Program-made: the position numbers and the translations under genes
Part shown: positions 14,554 through 15,256 of the stretch, piece after piece
How positions within the stretch are numbered: position 1 is the first letter of the stretch
Layout: every line of letters begins with the position of its first letter
Notes under the pieces: model-generated
What the model saw: only the letters and a program-made list of their open reading frames with translations
The model's database searches: none
Told to the model about the DNA's origin: nothing
NCBI GenBank assembly: GCA_003538495.1
Contig: DPSD01000749.1
Span: 1-15,256, forward strand
Direction: 5' to 3'
DNA length: 15,256 bases
Origin: Accumulibacter sp.
GTDB lineage: Bacteria; Pseudomonadota; Gammaproteobacteria; Burkholderiales; Rhodocyclaceae

Positions 14554-14958
14554 TCAAGGGATGTCGATCGCCCGGCGTCCGGACAGAGCAAGCCAGCCGC
14601 GGATGACGCGATAGCCGACCCACAGGCCAAGGATCACGATCAGCAGCCAGGCAATCGGGATGCCAATGATGGTGATGATCAGCAGGCCGTAGACCAGCAG
14701 CCACAGCACGGTGAACCAGAAGGTCCGGATCTGCCAGCGATAGTGGCTTTCGAGCCAGCTTCCCTGGACCTCGCTGCGCTTGATGTAGTTGAGCACCACG
14801 GCGATCAGCGATGGCACGCCAAAGACAAAGGCCCCGGCCACCGTCGCCGCGCCGGTCACCCCGATCACCACCGCCAGTGCGTGCAGCCCGTAGATCACAT
14901 GACACCAGGCGCGGGCGCCATCGAGGTCGGAGCCCGCCGGGATCAACTCGCCATTCAT
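14554..14958 (-). CDS. Small integral membrane protein, DUF4870-like
   Basis: The protein has 134 residues with three to four predicted membrane helices (about 22-48, 80-100 and 105-122, the last two nearly contiguous). A loop, NYIKRSEVQGSWLESHYRWQIRTFWF, carries the charged and aromatic residues that recur in this group: a conserved polar loop with H and RWQ between helices. AGGAG lies 6 bases before the ATG. It follows the end of ubiD on the same strand after about 160 bases. The family has no settled function that I know of. Assignment to DUF4870 is from memory of the pattern and should be confirmed. Its codon use looks like the core genes rather than the island. Confidence 0.8.
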   Translation of the reverse strand: MNGELIPAGSDLDGARAWCHVIYGLHALAVVIGVTGAATVAGAFVFGVPSLIAVVLNYIKRSEVQGSWLESHYRWQIRTFWFTVLWLLVYGLLIITIIGIPIAWLLIVILGLWVGYRVIRGWLALSGRRAIDIP

Positions 14959-15115
14959 TTCATTCTCCTGTCGCGCAGCGGCTTGGCCGCGATTCGCTCC
15001 ACGTCAATGGTCAATTCATTCGTCAATCGGCAGCTGGCGCCCACCATCGAGAGGCCGGCGACGACCACCCGGTTACTCGCCGTGCCAGCCGTTCCGTTGC
15101 GCGCCAGCGCGCCCC

Positions 15116-15256
15116 TCACAGGCCCAGGTCGTTCCACAGGGCATCGACGCGCTGCTTTACGGCGGCGTCCATGACAATCGGCGTACCCCACTCGCGGCTC
15201 GTTTCACCGGGCCACTTGTTGGTCGCGTCGAGACCCATCTTGCTGCCGAGACCGGC
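15116..15256 (-). CDS. ubiD: C-terminal end of UbiD, 4-hydroxy-3-polyprenylbenzoate decarboxylase (partial)
   Basis: The last 46 codons of a minus-strand gene enter the window from its right edge, beginning within [18 protein letters not shown] and continuing to the TGA at 15116-15118. This segment is nearly identical in pattern to the conserved end of UbiD ([15 protein letters not shown] followed by T-REWGRPI). UbiD is the prenylated-FMN-dependent decarboxylase of ubiquinone biosynthesis. UbiD-family decarboxylases for other aromatic acids exist, but this C-terminal signature is typical of the ubiquinone enzyme. The 5' part is outside the window. No terminator with a T-run is seen before the next gene. 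Confidence 0.9.
   Translation of the reverse strand, partial: AGLGSKMGLDATNKWPGETSREWGTPIVMDAAVKQRVDALWNDLGL

Noticed and set aside
14955..15191. Minus-strand open frame of 78 codons between ubiD and the membrane protein
   Set aside because: It overlaps the secure end of ubiD in another frame, has an Arg/Ala-rich composition typical of shadow frames, and has no recognisable motif. Its overlap with the next start codon is probably chance.

Overview
The window looks like a stretch of high-GC betaproteobacterial chromosome, probably from the Rhodocyclaceae (the Dechloromonas / Candidatus Accumulibacter neighbourhood). That placement is an inference from gene content and protein style: paired small heat-shock proteins beside a J-domain gene, a Cys-less Dnr-like regulator beside a heme-copper oxidase-like gene, a CYTH-CHAD protein, and a UbiD gene next to a small betaproteobacterial-type membrane protein. 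It rests on no search.

Layout. Positions 1-1000 are a heat-shock cluster. The first codons of a J-domain (CbpA/DnaJ-like) gene run leftwards off the edge and two Hsp20 genes run rightwards. The 155 bases between them carry two back-to-back sigma-32-like promoters. Positions 1136-4055 form a redox block: a leftward pair (heme-copper oxidase subunit I-like protein, then a membrane-anchored TlpA/ResA-type thioredoxin) transcribed away from a rightward Crp/Fnr-family regulator. Positions 4098-7110 hold a CYTH-CHAD protein and a PBP4-type D-Ala-D-Ala carboxypeptidase/endopeptidase, separated by a strong hairpin.

Positions 7190-7393 are the last 67 codons of an EAL-domain gene on the minus strand, cut off at an in-frame stop. 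They mark the left edge of an apparent accessory island of about 7 kb. After about 400 bases of non-coding, hairpin-bearing DNA comes a type III-like restriction-modification pair (7800-12778; the methyltransferase and helicase-nuclease genes overlap by 4 bases). Then, 58 bases later, comes a compact three-gene operon at 12837-14268. It encodes an MqsR-family toxin, an MqsA-family antitoxin with a C-terminal extension of about 60 residues, and a SecB-like chaperone. I read this as a tripartite toxin-antitoxin-chaperone (TAC) module next to restriction-modification, that is, a small defence island. A perfect 15-base palindrome covers the toxin start codon and is the likely autoregulatory operator.

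Positions 14554-15256 return to ordinary chromosome: a small integral membrane protein and the C-terminal end of ubiD, both on the minus strand. No tRNA, rRNA, CRISPR array or intact insertion sequence was seen.
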